The position numbers were made by a program, and so were the translations under genes. From the NCBI RefSeq assembly GCF_003432485.1, contig NZ_QVNQ01000013.1, positions 124,001 through 188,000 on the forward strand: a DNA stretch of 64,000 nucleotides, given 5' to 3'. Source of the stretch: Actinomadura spongiicola. Its GTDB lineage: Bacteria > Actinomycetota > Actinomycetes > Streptosporangiales > Streptosporangiaceae. The notes beneath the pieces were generated by a model. The model was not told the DNA's origin. It saw only the letters and a list, made by a program, of their open reading frames with translations, and did not search any database. Positions 19,280-27,620 of this stretch are shown here, piece after piece (within the stretch, counting starts at the first letter, position 1; each line of letters opens with the position of its first letter).

Positions 19280-20311
19280 GTGCCCAGAGCAGCGGAAAGG
19301 CAGGTGCGAGACGACCCGATGGACGGCAGACGCGAGAACCCACCCTGGAGGGGCGCCGTTCCCCTCGCCGTCGCCGCCGCGGCGGCGCTCTTCGTCGCCG
19401 GCGGCATGGACCTCGTCCACCGCCACCAGCGCGCCCCCGAGAAACCGCGGCACGACGCCAAGCCCGCGTCCGAGGCCGAGGAGACCGAGCCACGGGTCGT
19501 CGTCGGCGTCGCCGCGTCCGGCGCCGCGCTCATCGTCCGCGACGTCCGCACCGGCGAAGACGTCGGCCTGCCCGTCGCCGCCCCGCCCGGCCGCCGCTTC
19601 CACCGCGTCGAGGCGGTGAAGGGCGGCTCCTACGTCGTCGCCACCTACGCCGACCGCACGGTGAAGTTCCACCGCCTCACGCTGGACGACGACGGACGTC
19701 CCGAAACCCTCAAGGACATCCCGAAGGTCACCGTCCCCGGCGTGTCCACCTCCTGGTCGGACCTCGCCGTCAGCCCCGACGGCACCCACATCGCCTACGT
19801 CACCTACCAGCGCACCCGCGGACGCGTCGACGTCATCTCCACCGCGACCGGAACCGGCAAAGTGTGGACGACGAAACTGCCCGCCCGTATCGGCAGCCTC
19901 TCCTGGTCCGGGACCACGCTCTCGTTCGTCTGGAGCCCGGCCCGCTCGACGGACAGGCCCGGCAGACTCCGGCACCAACTCCGCACCCTCGACACCCGTG
20001 GCGCGGCGGGCGACCTGAAGGTGAGCAAGGCCGTCCTGGACCTGCCCGAAGGCTGCACCACCGCGATCCTGAGCGGGGACGCCGTCGTCGCCGGAGTAGT
20101 GAGGAACTCCCAGCTCACCGTGCAGATGCTCACCGTGACCGGAAAACCCGCCAAGGTCCTGTGGCGCCAGACGGTGAAGGACGAACTGACCGGACTCGAC
20201 ACCGCCCCCGCGGGGAAGGCGATTCTCGCGACCGCCGGGGACCTCTACACCAAGGGAATACCCGGTGTTCGTGCCGTCCCAGGAGAGGACCTCGCCGACG
20301 CCACCTGGTGA
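19280..20311 (+). CDS. membrane-anchored beta-propeller-like protein
   Basis: A 343-residue protein with one N-terminal membrane helix (AVPLAVAAAAALFVAGGMDLV, about 26-46), a charged linker, and an extracellular part of repeated beta-rich blades. The blades include SWSDLAVSPDGTHIAYVTY, IGSLSWSGTTLSFVWSP and LTGLDTAPAGKAILAT. The SPDGTxIAY signature is that of TolB/WD40-like propellers. No catalytic residues are seen; a sensing or scaffold role is possible. The start is uncertain: GTG 19280, GTG 19304 and ATG 19319 are all in frame before the helix. Confidence 0.7.
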   Translation: MPRAAERQVRDDPMDGRRENPPWRGAVPLAVAAAAALFVAGGMDLVHRHQRAPEKPRHDAKPASEAEETEPRVVVGVAASGAALIVRDVRTGEDVGLPVAAPPGRRFHRVEAVKGGSYVVATYADRTVKFHRLTLDDDGRPETLKDIPKVTVPGVSTSWSDLAVSPDGTHIAYVTYQRTRGRVDVISTATGTGKVWTTKLPARIGSLSWSGTTLSFVWSPARSTDRPGRLRHQLRTLDTRGAAGDLKVSKAVLDLPEGCTTAILSGDAVVAGVVRNSQLTVQMLTVTGKPAKVLWRQTVKDELTGLDTAPAGKAILATAGDLYTKGIPGVRAVPGEDLADATW

Positions 20312-20368
20312 CCTCCCGGCCCGGAGACCTAAAGTGGATCGCACGGAACCGGGCGAACGGAGCAAACC

Positions 20369-21199
20369 GTGGGCATGGTTATGGCCGTCAGCTTCACCCG
20401 TTACGGTCGCCTCTACTACCTCGACCCCGGCCCGCACTCCCCGAAGGTCGGCGACAAGGTCCTCGTCCCCACCGACTCCGGCCCCGAGGTCGCCGAATGC
20501 GTCTGGGCACCGCAATGGGTCTCCGAGGACATCGACGGCCTCCCCGAATGCGTCGGCCCCGCCACCGACGAACACCTGGCCCGCGACGACGCCAACCGCC
20601 GCCGCCGCGCCGAAGGCCGCGCGATCGCCAAACGCCTCATCCGCAAACACGAACTCCCCATGAAGGTCATCGGCGTCGACTACCTCGACACCGACCACGT
20701 CTTCAAGATCTACTTCACCGCCCCGCACCGCGTCGACTTCCGCGCCCTCGTCCGCGACCTGGCCCGCGGCATCAAAGCCCGCGTCGAACTCCGCCAGGTC
20801 GGCCCCCGCGACGAGGCCCGCCTCCAGGGAGGCATCGGCCCCTGCGGCCGCGACCTGTGCTGCGCCACCTTCCTCAAGGACTTCGAACCCGTCTCCGTCC
20901 GCATGGCGAAGGAACAGGACCTTCCCGTCAACCCGCTGCGCATCGCCGGCGCGTGCGGACGCCTCATGTGCTGCCTCAAGTACGAACACCCGCTGTACAT
21001 GGAGTTCAAGGAAAAGGCACCGCGCCTCGGATCACGGGTGAGCACCCCCGAGGGCGAAGGACAGGTCATCGGCTACAACGTCCCCGGCGACCGCGTGACC
21101 GTCAAGGTAGGTTCACGCCGCTGCTCCTGCCCGTCCGCGTCCGTCTGCTCCCCCCGCCGCCAACACGACGCCATGCACAACCCCCCCGACCCCGACTGA
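20369..21199 (+). CDS. ricT: PSP1-domain protein, RicT/YaaT family
   Basis: 276 residues with the PSP1 domain: VSFTRYGRLYYLDPG, HVFKIYFTAPHRVDFRALVRDLAR. The Cys set is GPCGRDLCCATFLKDF, then GRLMCCLKYEHPLY. These Cys residues bind Fe-S clusters in the Bacillus RicA/F/T complex, which affects RNA maturation and development. A C-terminal extra Cys motif (RRCSCPSASVCSP) is present. In many bacteria this gene is next to holB; here a 5.9-kb block separates them. Start is GTG 20369; a second ATG four codons in is also possible. Confidence 0.92.
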   Translation: MGMVMAVSFTRYGRLYYLDPGPHSPKVGDKVLVPTDSGPEVAECVWAPQWVSEDIDGLPECVGPATDEHLARDDANRRRRAEGRAIAKRLIRKHELPMKVIGVDYLDTDHVFKIYFTAPHRVDFRALVRDLARGIKARVELRQVGPRDEARLQGGIGPCGRDLCCATFLKDFEPVSVRMAKEQDLPVNPLRIAGACGRLMCCLKYEHPLYMEFKEKAPRLGSRVSTPEGEGQVIGYNVPGDRVTVKVGSRRCSCPSASVCSPRRQHDAMHNPPDPD

Positions 21200-21496
21200 C
21201 CTGCTGCCCGAGTCCCACCTCCGTCTCCGCCATTCACACGGTGCGCGGAACAATGTGTCACCCGTTCGGTGTGTTCAGTGACGAGACACAGGTCGAGACG
21301 ATTTCTTGCCTGGCCGTCGTCCCCGTCCAGGGGTCTGAGCTCAATGGTCTCTGTCTGGCCTTGGCCTGGCATTTGATAGAAGGTCGCCGCCAACCTTGGC
21401 AGATTTGCACCCTTGCCGGGGGCTTCAACCTTCTGGATGATTCGGAAACCCGCCTCATCCTGGGCGTTCCCATTCACCCGCCACCCAGGAGGCCCC
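21200..21496 (+). other. intergenic leader of the streptogrisin-like gene
   Basis: About 300 bases that are less GC-rich than the surroundings, with no frame that looks coding. It ends in a strong AGGAGG (21487-21492) before the next gene. I see no clear riboswitch or terminator. Confidence 0.4.
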
Positions 21497-22543
21497 GTGA
21501 GACCCAGTCCGCTGATCCTTTTGGTCTGCGGAACGGCAGCCATTGTCGCCGTAGCTCCCTACCTGGCGCCCTCGGCTCCCGAAACCGTGGCCGGTCCCGC
21601 TCCGGTACCCGCTCCCACACCCGTCCCCGACCCCGACCCCGCGCGCTCCCCCCAAGCCGACTTCGTGGACGACTCCGCGTCCGACCCCAAGCGTGGCCGT
21701 GCTTCCGCGAGCCCCGCCCCGGCCCCGAGCCGGACGTCCGCCGCCGCTCCCGGCCGTGCGGCCGCCGCTCCCGCCCCCCGCAATGCGCCCGAACCGGCTG
21801 CCGCACCCGGTCGCGGCTCTAATGCTGGTCCCCGTCCCGGGGCCAGTTCTGGTCCGGCGGTCGAGCCGGAGCCGGAGCCAGAGCCGGAACCCGAACCCGA
21901 GCCGGAACCAGAGCCCAGGCCAAGCCGGACCATCGAGCCCACCCCGGACGTGACCGCCATTCCCATCGCCGTGCCGAACACCGAGGGCGGCCAGCCGATC
22001 TTCGCGAGCGGCGGCCGTCGCTGCACCATCGGCTTCAACGTCCGCAAGGACGACTCGTACTACTTCCTCACGTCGGGCGGCTGCGCGGAACCGGGATTGA
22101 AGCTCTTCCTGGACCCGGGGCTGAACATCGAACTCGGCACCGTCGTCTCCGTCTCGAACACCATCGGGCTCGCCCGCTACGTCAACCCGCAGGTGGAGCG
22201 GCCCGGCAGCATCCGCGGCGCGGACGGGTCCCATGACATCACGGCGGCGCGCAGCCCGAAGGTCGGCGAGAACCTCTGCCGCCTCAGCCCCCTCACCGGT
22301 GTGCAGTGCGGCACGGTCACGGCGGTCAACGTGAGCGTCAACCACCCCGAGGGGACGATCACCGGCCTGACGAGGACGAGCATCTGCGCGGTGCCCGGCG
22401 ACCGTCAGGGCGCCCCCTTCTTTACCGGCACCATCGCGTTGGGTCTCGGAGCCACCGGTAGCGGCAACTGCAGTAGTGGCGGGACGTCCTACTTCCAACC
22501 CGTCGACAAGGCGCTCAGCGCCTTCGGTGTCGACGTCTACTAG
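21497..22543 (+). CDS. exported streptogrisin-fold protein lacking the catalytic triad
   Basis: 348 residues; GTG 21497 follows AGGAGG. A signal/membrane segment (LILLVCGTAAIVAVAPYLA) is followed by about 130 residues of Pro/Ala-rich linker including (EP)9. The C-terminal part aligns along its length with Streptomyces griseus proteases A/B: RCTIGFNVRKDDSYYFLT, GLARYVNP, SICAVPGD, GLGATGSGNCSSGGTSYFQPV, ALSAFGVDVY. The triad is gone: the TAGHC His position is Gly (TSGGC), the NDYG Asp position is Thr (NTIG), and the GDSGG Ser is Arg (GDRQG). The disulfide Cys pairs remain. It is therefore a pseudoprotease, perhaps a binding or inhibitor protein on the cell surface. Confidence 0.85.
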   Translation: MRPSPLILLVCGTAAIVAVAPYLAPSAPETVAGPAPVPAPTPVPDPDPARSPQADFVDDSASDPKRGRASASPAPAPSRTSAAAPGRAAAAPAPRNAPEPAAAPGRGSNAGPRPGASSGPAVEPEPEPEPEPEPEPEPEPRPSRTIEPTPDVTAIPIAVPNTEGGQPIFASGGRRCTIGFNVRKDDSYYFLTSGGCAEPGLKLFLDPGLNIELGTVVSVSNTIGLARYVNPQVERPGSIRGADGSHDITAARSPKVGENLCRLSPLTGVQCGTVTAVNVSVNHPEGTITGLTRTSICAVPGDRQGAPFFTGTIALGLGATGSGNCSSGGTSYFQPVDKALSAFGVDVY

Positions 22544-22607
22544 GAGCTGATCAGAACCACAGAAATTCGTTTGTGCGCGGGGACGGGTTCGATCTACCGT
22601 CCGACGC

Positions 22608-23444
22608 GTGCATTCACCGTTGCCGGACGGCCCGGTGAGGTCGCTCGAAATCGACGACCTCCCCGCCTGTCAGCGCCTTGCCGAGGCCCGTGATTGGGGA
22701 CGCGAAGACCGCAAGTGGCGGTTCCTGTTCTCGGTCGGTGACGTGTACGGCATCGACGACCGGAACGGCGAACTCGCCGGGACGGTGGTGTCGACCCCCT
22801 ACGGCAAGGACGTCGCCGCCATCAGCATGGTACTCGTCGCCGAACGTCACGAGCGACGCGGCCTGGGCAGCCGTCTCATGCGGCACGCGATGGAGGACGC
22901 AGGCACCGCCGGCTTCTGCCTGACCGCCACCGACTACGGACGCCCGCTGTACGAACGTCTGGGCTTCCGTTCGGTGGGGCTGTGCACGTCGTACCAGGGC
23001 GAGGTCGAGAACCTGGTCAGGCAAGGGGTCTCCGTCCCGGCGGGGGCGAGCGACATGGCGTCCGTTCACGCGCTCGACACCCAGGTGTTCGGCGCCGACC
23101 GCGCACAGTTGATCGACGGCCTCCCCACCTTCTGCGAGACGCTCCGCGTCGTCCGGGACGGCCCAGAAATCAGGGGCTTCGGAGGCTTCTGGAGAAACGA
23201 CGACCAGGTCGTCGTCGGCCCGGTCATCGCGCAAGACACCGAAACGGCCCTCGCGCTCGTGGCCGACATCGTCCCACCGGGCCCGGTCCGGCTCGACATC
23301 GACCACAGGCATCCGGAACTCATCACCTGGGCGGAGTCACACGGCCTGCGCCCCTCATTCACCACCACGGTCATGGAGCACGGCGCCCCTCTCACCGGAG
23401 ACCCGTCCCGCCTCTACCTCCCCGTAGCCCAAGCCCTCGGCTGA
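22608..23444 (+). CDS. GNAT-family N-acetyltransferase
   Basis: 278 residues with an N-terminal GNAT domain. The acetyl-CoA loop is VLVAERHERRGLGSRLMRHAM (R/Q-x-x-G-x-G/A form), followed by TATDYGRPLYERLGFRSVG. The second half (from about 150) is a degenerate second GNAT-like or Acetyltransf_18-type domain. Substrate is unknown. The 3' end (RLYLPVAQALG, stop) is repeated twice in decayed form in the following 380 bases. Start GTG 22608 is chosen as the only one in phase near the promoter gap. Confidence 0.85.
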   Translation: MHSPLPDGPVRSLEIDDLPACQRLAEARDWGREDRKWRFLFSVGDVYGIDDRNGELAGTVVSTPYGKDVAAISMVLVAERHERRGLGSRLMRHAMEDAGTAGFCLTATDYGRPLYERLGFRSVGLCTSYQGEVENLVRQGVSVPAGASDMASVHALDTQVFGADRAQLIDGLPTFCETLRVVRDGPEIRGFGGFWRNDDQVVVGPVIAQDTETALALVADIVPPGPVRLDIDHRHPELITWAESHGLRPSFTTTVMEHGAPLTGDPSRLYLPVAQALG

Positions 23445-23935
23445 GCCCACCCTTCCAGCACCTTCTGGACAGGACAGCGGGAGCTCTTCGTTCAACTACT
23501 CATCCCTTGGTTGGCAGGTGAACCCCGCCTTCTGGGGCAGGACGGCATATCGGGCGTTTCCAGGTACGCGTCACGTGCTTGGACACTGCACGCCCGATAG
23601 AGGGTGGCGTCATTGCTGGTGACTCGTCCCGTCCCTGCCTCCTGTGGTCCAGACGTTCGGGCTGAGTCGACCTTCCGCACGGCGTCTTCTGATGCGGAAC
23701 GGCGTAGCGGACGCCTCCAGGCGCTCGTCACATGCTTCGACAACGAACCCACGGTCATGGCGTATGGGCGCCATCGCCGGATGTCCGTCCAGCCTCTATC
23801 TCCCCGTGGCCCAAGCCTTCGACTGAGTCCACTTTTTGCGGGGTGCTTTCTTGGGTGGGGCGGCGTAGCGGACGATTTTCTTCCAGGTGCTCGTCACCTG
23901 CTCAGAGAGCGAACCCGTGTGGTAAGGCAACCCGT
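23395..23935. repeat. degenerate tandem triplication of the GNAT/desaturase gene junction
   Basis: The end of the GNAT gene (GACCCGTCCCGCCTCTACC to GGCTGAGCCCACCCTT) recurs at about 23618-23678 and 23775-23835. The corresponding TGA codons are at 23442, 23663 and 23824. Each copy is followed by a version of the desaturase 3' end (GGCGTAGCGGACG, CCAGGTGCTCGTCACCTGCT) at about 23530-23590, 23690-23750 and the intact one from 23850. Copies are about 70-85% alike by eye. The 23445-23795 gap therefore holds decayed duplicates, not new genes. Confidence 0.7.
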
Positions 23936-24902
23936 ACTTCTCGCACAACGCCCGGACGCGCGGCGCGATCTCGGCGTACCGGTTGCTCGGCATGTCGGGG
24001 AAGAGATGGTGCTCGATCTGGTGGCTGAGATTGCCCGTCATCAGGTGGAACAGTTTCCCGCCGGAGATGTTGCCCGAGCCGACGAGCTGCCGGGCGTACC
24101 ATTCGCCCTTCGTCTCGCCGTCCAGCCGTTCCTCCTCGAACACCTCGATGTCGCCGGGGAAATGCCCGCAGAAGATGACCGTGTGCGCCCACACGTTGCG
24201 AATGACGTTGGCGGTGAAGTTCGCGGCAAGCGTCGACAGGAACTGCGGGCCGCTGAGCAGCGGGAACGCCAGATAGTCCTTACCCCACTGGCGGAGGATC
24301 TTCCGCCCGATCGCGCGCTTGCCCGCTCTCCGCGCCTCCTCGCGCTGCTCGCCTTCCAGTTCGTCGTCGACCACCAGGTCATGCCACGCGACCCCGTACT
24401 CGAAGAACATCGCGAGCAGCACGTTGTAGAGCGGCTGCGCGAGGTGCGCGCGTCGCCATTCCTGCTCCGGCGTGACCCGCAGGATGCCGTAACCGACGTC
24501 CCTGTCCTTGCCGAGAATGTTGGTGAAGGTGTGGTGAAGGTAGTTGTGGTTGCGCTTCCACTGGTCGGCGGGCGAGACGTTGTCCCACTCCCAGGTCGTC
24601 GAATGGATCTTCGGGTCGCGCATCCAGTCCCACTGGCCGTGCATGACGTTGTGCCCGATCTCCATGTTCTCCAGGATCTTCGCGACGGCCAGCGTCACGG
24701 TCCCGGCGATCCACGCGGGCGGCAGGGAGGACGCCATGAGCAGCGTCCGACCGCCCACCTCCAGGCCCCGCTGCCACCGGATGACCCGGTGGATGTACGA
24801 CGCGTCGCGCTCACCGAGATCGCTGAAGATCTCGTCGCGGAGCGCGTCCAGTTCCCGGGCGAGGGCATCGTAGTCGGCGACGGTGAGCTGACCGGCGGTC
24901 AT
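23796..24902 (-). CDS. membrane fatty acid desaturase (DesA3-like)
   Basis: A 368-residue acyl desaturase with the three histidine boxes of the membrane di-iron family: HNVMHGQWDW (HxxxH), HNYLHH (HxxHH) and HQIEHH. Hydrophobic stretches surround ASSLPPAWIAGTVTLAVA and PLYNVLLAMFFEYGVA. It inserts a double bond in acyl chains using electrons from the ferredoxin-type reductase encoded just upstream. The pair matches the mycobacterial DesA3/Rv3230c couple. Start ATG 24902, 14 bases after the reductase stop, is chosen because the frame further upstream overlaps the reductase. Confidence 0.93.
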   Translation of the reverse strand: MTAGQLTVADYDALARELDALRDEIFSDLGERDASYIHRVIRWQRGLEVGGRTLLMASSLPPAWIAGTVTLAVAKILENMEIGHNVMHGQWDWMRDPKIHSTTWEWDNVSPADQWKRNHNYLHHTFTNILGKDRDVGYGILRVTPEQEWRRAHLAQPLYNVLLAMFFEYGVAWHDLVVDDELEGEQREEARRAGKRAIGRKILRQWGKDYLAFPLLSGPQFLSTLAANFTANVIRNVWAHTVIFCGHFPGDIEVFEEERLDGETKGEWYARQLVGSGNISGGKLFHLMTGNLSHQIEHHLFPDMPSNRYAEIAPRVRALCEKYGLPYHTGSLSEQVTSTWKKIVRYAAPPKKAPRKKWTQSKAWATGR

Positions 24903-24916
24903 CTTCTCGTGCTCCT

Positions 24917-25996
24917 TCAGAGTTCGATCTCCACGGACCCGGCGGCGGACGACACGCAGGTCTGGACGACCTCGCCCTCCTCGCCGTGCACCTCGCCGGT
25001 GCGCAGATCCCGGACCTGGCCGGAACGCAGGCGGCCGACGCAGCTGTAGCAGATGCCCATCCGGCACCCGCTCGGCAGCAGCGCCCCCGCGTTCTCCCCG
25101 GCGACCAGCAGCGGCGTCGCCCCGTCCACGTCCACCTCGACGCCGCTTCTGATGAACGTGACCTGTCCGCCTTCGCCGTCACTACCGTTCAGGACGGTGC
25201 GAAAACGTTCGACGCGCAACCTCTTCTCGGCTCCGGCGGCGTGCCAGTACCCCGCGAGATCGTCCAGCATCTCCCCGGGGCCGCAGGCCCACGCCTCACG
25301 CTCCGCCCAGTCGGGACAGACCGCGGGCAGGTCGGACGGGCTGAGTCGCCCGTCCGGTGCGGTGTGCCTCTCATACAGCCGCAGTCCGGCCATCGCGCGG
25401 AGCTCGGCGCCGAAGATGACGTCGTTCTCCGTCCGGTCCGAGTGCACTAGCACGATGTCGGACGTGCCGCCGACCTGCCGCAACATGGCCATGACCGGCG
25501 TGATCCCGCTCCCCGCCGTCACGAACAACATCTTCCGGGGAACCCTCGACGGCAGGACGAACTCACCGTCCGCGAGCCCGAGCCGAACGATCGCGCCGGG
25601 TCGCACCACCCTGGCGAGGTGCGCGGAGACGAACCCGTCCGGTGCGGCCTTGACGGTGATCGTGATGCGGCCGTCCCGCCGGGGCGGGGACGACAGCGAG
25701 AACGTCCGCCAGTACCGCACCCCATCGATGTCCACGCCCACCTTGACCCACTGGCCCGGGCGGTGCCTCCGCCAGGCACGCCCCGGCCTGATCACCAGCG
25801 TGGTCGCGTCCGGTGTCTCCGTCCGGACGGCTTCGACCCGCCCCCGGAGATCGGCCTTGGACCACAGCGGATTCACCAGCCCGAGATAGTCCTCCGGCAG
25901 GAGCGGCGTGGTCAGCTGACGTACCGCCGTCTCGATGCGTCTCCTCAAACGAGGCGCCGCACCGTTCGCGGTGGCGCGCGCCGATGCGGTGACCAA
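24917..25996 (-). CDS. ferredoxin reductase-type electron donor for the desaturase
   Basis: A 359-residue flavin/2Fe-2S oxidoreductase. FAD-binding motif RYWRTFSLSSPP, NAD(P)-binding GSGITPVMAMLRQ, the ACGPGEMLDDL motif, and a C-terminal plant-type 2Fe-2S domain with CRMGICYSC then C in VVQTCVSS. Related to mycobacterial Rv3230c, which drives DesA3 with NADPH. It is the first gene of a two-gene operon with the desaturase. The promoter region just upstream holds two palindromes that may be operators. Confidence 0.93.
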   Translation of the reverse strand: MVTASARATANGAAPRLRRRIETAVRQLTTPLLPEDYLGLVNPLWSKADLRGRVEAVRTETPDATTLVIRPGRAWRRHRPGQWVKVGVDIDGVRYWRTFSLSSPPRRDGRITITVKAAPDGFVSAHLARVVRPGAIVRLGLADGEFVLPSRVPRKMLFVTAGSGITPVMAMLRQVGGTSDIVLVHSDRTENDVIFGAELRAMAGLRLYERHTAPDGRLSPSDLPAVCPDWAEREAWACGPGEMLDDLAGYWHAAGAEKRLRVERFRTVLNGSDGEGGQVTFIRSGVEVDVDGATPLLVAGENAGALLPSGCRMGICYSCVGRLRSGQVRDLRTGEVHGEEGEVVQTCVSSAAGSVEIEL

Positions 25997-26021
25997 GACG
26001 CCTCCCTGGTCGAGAGCAACC

Positions 26022-26050
26022 TACGTTTGCGTAACTTACGGAGGCGTAAG
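26022..26050 (-). promoter_or_regulatory. paired TACG-N4-CGTA operators before the desaturase operon
   Basis: TACG-TTTG-CGTA at 26022-26033 and CTTACG-GAGG-CGTAAG at 26035-26050 (perfect 6-bp arms) share the same TACG-N4-CGTA core, 15 bases apart. They lie 26-54 bases upstream of the reductase start. This suits a dimeric repressor of the TetR type. No such regulator gene is next to the operon. Confidence 0.55.
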
Positions 26051-26310
26051 GAGCTGTTCAACCCCTCGACCGGAAACGCGACAGGCATCACACCGCCACC
26101 GGCCTCGTGCACGCCGCCGCCACGACACCGCCGAACACGGACCTGAGTGCCCACCCCGCAGCTTTACCAACACACCCTCTAACCGACCCGGCATCACCGG
26201 CGGACATCGACACGTGACCAGGCCGCGAAGCGAGGCGAACACATCCTCGGTCTGAGCCCGATCGGGATCGGCATGGTGCCGATACTCCACCAGGCCGACG
26301 GGTGGGCCCA
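26051..26310. other. intergenic sequence, no recognisable gene
   Basis: About 260 bases with open but Arg/Pro-rich frames on both strands and no motif I can name. It leads into a tandem repeat array. Confidence 0.35.
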
Positions 26311-26493
26311 AAGCATCGGCTGAGGTCGAGACCATGCGACCCATGAGCGGCAATCGACCGGCCGGGTAAGCCAAGCATCGGCTGAGGTTGTGATCATGCG
26401 ACCCATGAGCGGCAATCGACCGGCCGGGTAAGCTAAGCATCGGCTGAGGTTGTGATCATGCGACGCATGAGCGGCAATCGACCGGCCGGGTGT
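26311..26493. repeat. three tandem 62-bp repeats
   Basis: Units beginning AAGCATCGGCTGAGGT start at 26311, 26373 and 26435, each exactly 62 bases long. All contain CATGCGAC-CATGAGCGGCAATC and GACCGGCCGGGT. Units 2 and 3 differ at very few positions; unit 1 differs around GTCGAGACC versus GTTGTGATC. The third fades after GGCCGGGTGTGTG. No gene is encoded in phase across all three. Confidence 0.85.
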
Positions 26494-26584
26494 GTGCCGT
26501 CCAGGACGCTGAAGCCTGTTCGGCGCGGCTGGTCCGGCGCGGTGGCCGGTTAAAAGTGGGGGAGCTCTACGCGTGCCGCCCCTC

Positions 26585-27322
26585 TCAGGTGGGCTTGCGC
26601 CACACGGAGATGTGCTTCGCGGAGTCTTGGGTGAACGGTGCCCCGTCCCAGTCCGCGACGCGATGTTCCAGCTCAAGCCCGGCGATCCGCGCCATCAGAT
26701 CGAGTTCCGCCGGCCAGGCATAGCGGTGGCGGGAACTATCGCGACGGTAGCCGCCGCCGTCCTCACGGGTGACATGGTGCGAGACGAGAGTCTGCTCCAC
26801 CAGGTCGAAGGTGTCGAAGCCGAGATGCCGCTCGGAGACGTCGAACGGCACCGCGACCTGGCCCGGCGGCAGCAGCCGTAGCGACGGCACGCCCACCTCG
26901 ATGACGAACCGGCCGCCGGGCCGCAGATGGCGTGCGGCGTTGCGGAAACACTCGACCTGCTCGTCCTGCGTGAGCAGGTTCCCGATCGTGTTGTAGACGA
27001 GATAGACGAGAGTGAACTCGCCGGGAACAACGGTGGTCGCCATGTCCCCGACGACCACTGGGAGCGCGTCCTCGTCGATCTTGCGCCTCAGGACCTTCGC
27101 CATGTGCTCGGACAGCTCTATGCCCATTACGGGCACGCCGCGTTCCCGCAGTGGGACGCCCACTCGTCCGGTGCCGATGGCGAACTCCAGTGCCCGACCG
27201 TCCCCGGCCAGCTCGGTAAGGAAGTCGAGGGTCGGCCCGAGAACGGCGGCCGAGGACATCTCGGTCTCCTCGGCGTCGTAGCGTTCGGCGGTCACACGCG
27301 TCCACAGCTCACTACTCGTCAC
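26585..27322 (-). CDS. class I SAM-dependent methyltransferase
   Basis: 245 residues from GTG 27322 (start inferred from the VTSSELWTRVTAERYD beginning; the frame is open to 27388). Motif I is GRALEFAIGTGRVGVPLRERG, acidic loop GIELSEHM, VVVGDMATT, then VYLVYNTIGNLLTQDEQ and LRPGGRFVIEVGVP. Substrate is unknown. It stands alone between the repeat array and broken genes. Confidence 0.85.
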   Translation of the reverse strand: MTSSELWTRVTAERYDAEETEMSSAAVLGPTLDFLTELAGDGRALEFAIGTGRVGVPLRERGVPVMGIELSEHMAKVLRRKIDEDALPVVVGDMATTVVPGEFTLVYLVYNTIGNLLTQDEQVECFRNAARHLRPGGRFVIEVGVPSLRLLPPGQVAVPFDVSERHLGFDTFDLVEQTLVSHHVTREDGGGYRRDSSRHRYAWPAELDLMARIAGLELEHRVADWDGAPFTQDSAKHISVWRKPT

Positions 27323-27401
27323 GGGAAGCCACTCTGCATGGTCCGAAGGACGATGTCGACGAGTTTTCCGCCCGGCGGCGGCCATCACCGGCTCGACCGC
27401 A

Positions 27402-27620
27402 TCATCGCGTGGCGACGGCGAGGAAATGCTCGGTCTCGGCGGCCATGGCCTTGAGTTGTTCGCCGGGTGTGAGGAAGGAGTAGACGATCACGTCCCAGAA
27501 GCGGTCCTCTCCTTCGCTGTCATGAAGCCGGAGAGTCCATCGCAGTTCGACGGCGCGGCCCTGATCAACCGCGGAAAGTTCGAGGTCGCCTTCGAGGGAG
27601 GTCCAGGTGCGTTCGCGATC
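27402..27620 (-). pseudogene. 3' fragment of a hypothetical gene (possibly DUF6228-like)
   Basis: On the minus strand a protein-like C-terminus is readable: RTWTSLEGDLELSAVDQGRAVELRWTL, then RFWDVIVYSFLTPGEQLKAMAAETEHFLA. The W-x-S-L-E-G-D-L segment and the following strands resemble DUF6228 proteins. The 5' part is missing: the sequence runs directly into an IS110 transposase fragment on the other strand. The family call is tentative. Confidence 0.4.

Noticed and set aside
26036..26440. Possible transposase on the minus strand reading YRHHADPDRAQTEDVFASLRG
   Set aside because: No catalytic motif, and the frame crosses tandem repeats; could not be supported.
26311..26493. CRISPR array
   Set aside because: The 62-bp units are head-to-tail with no unique spacers.
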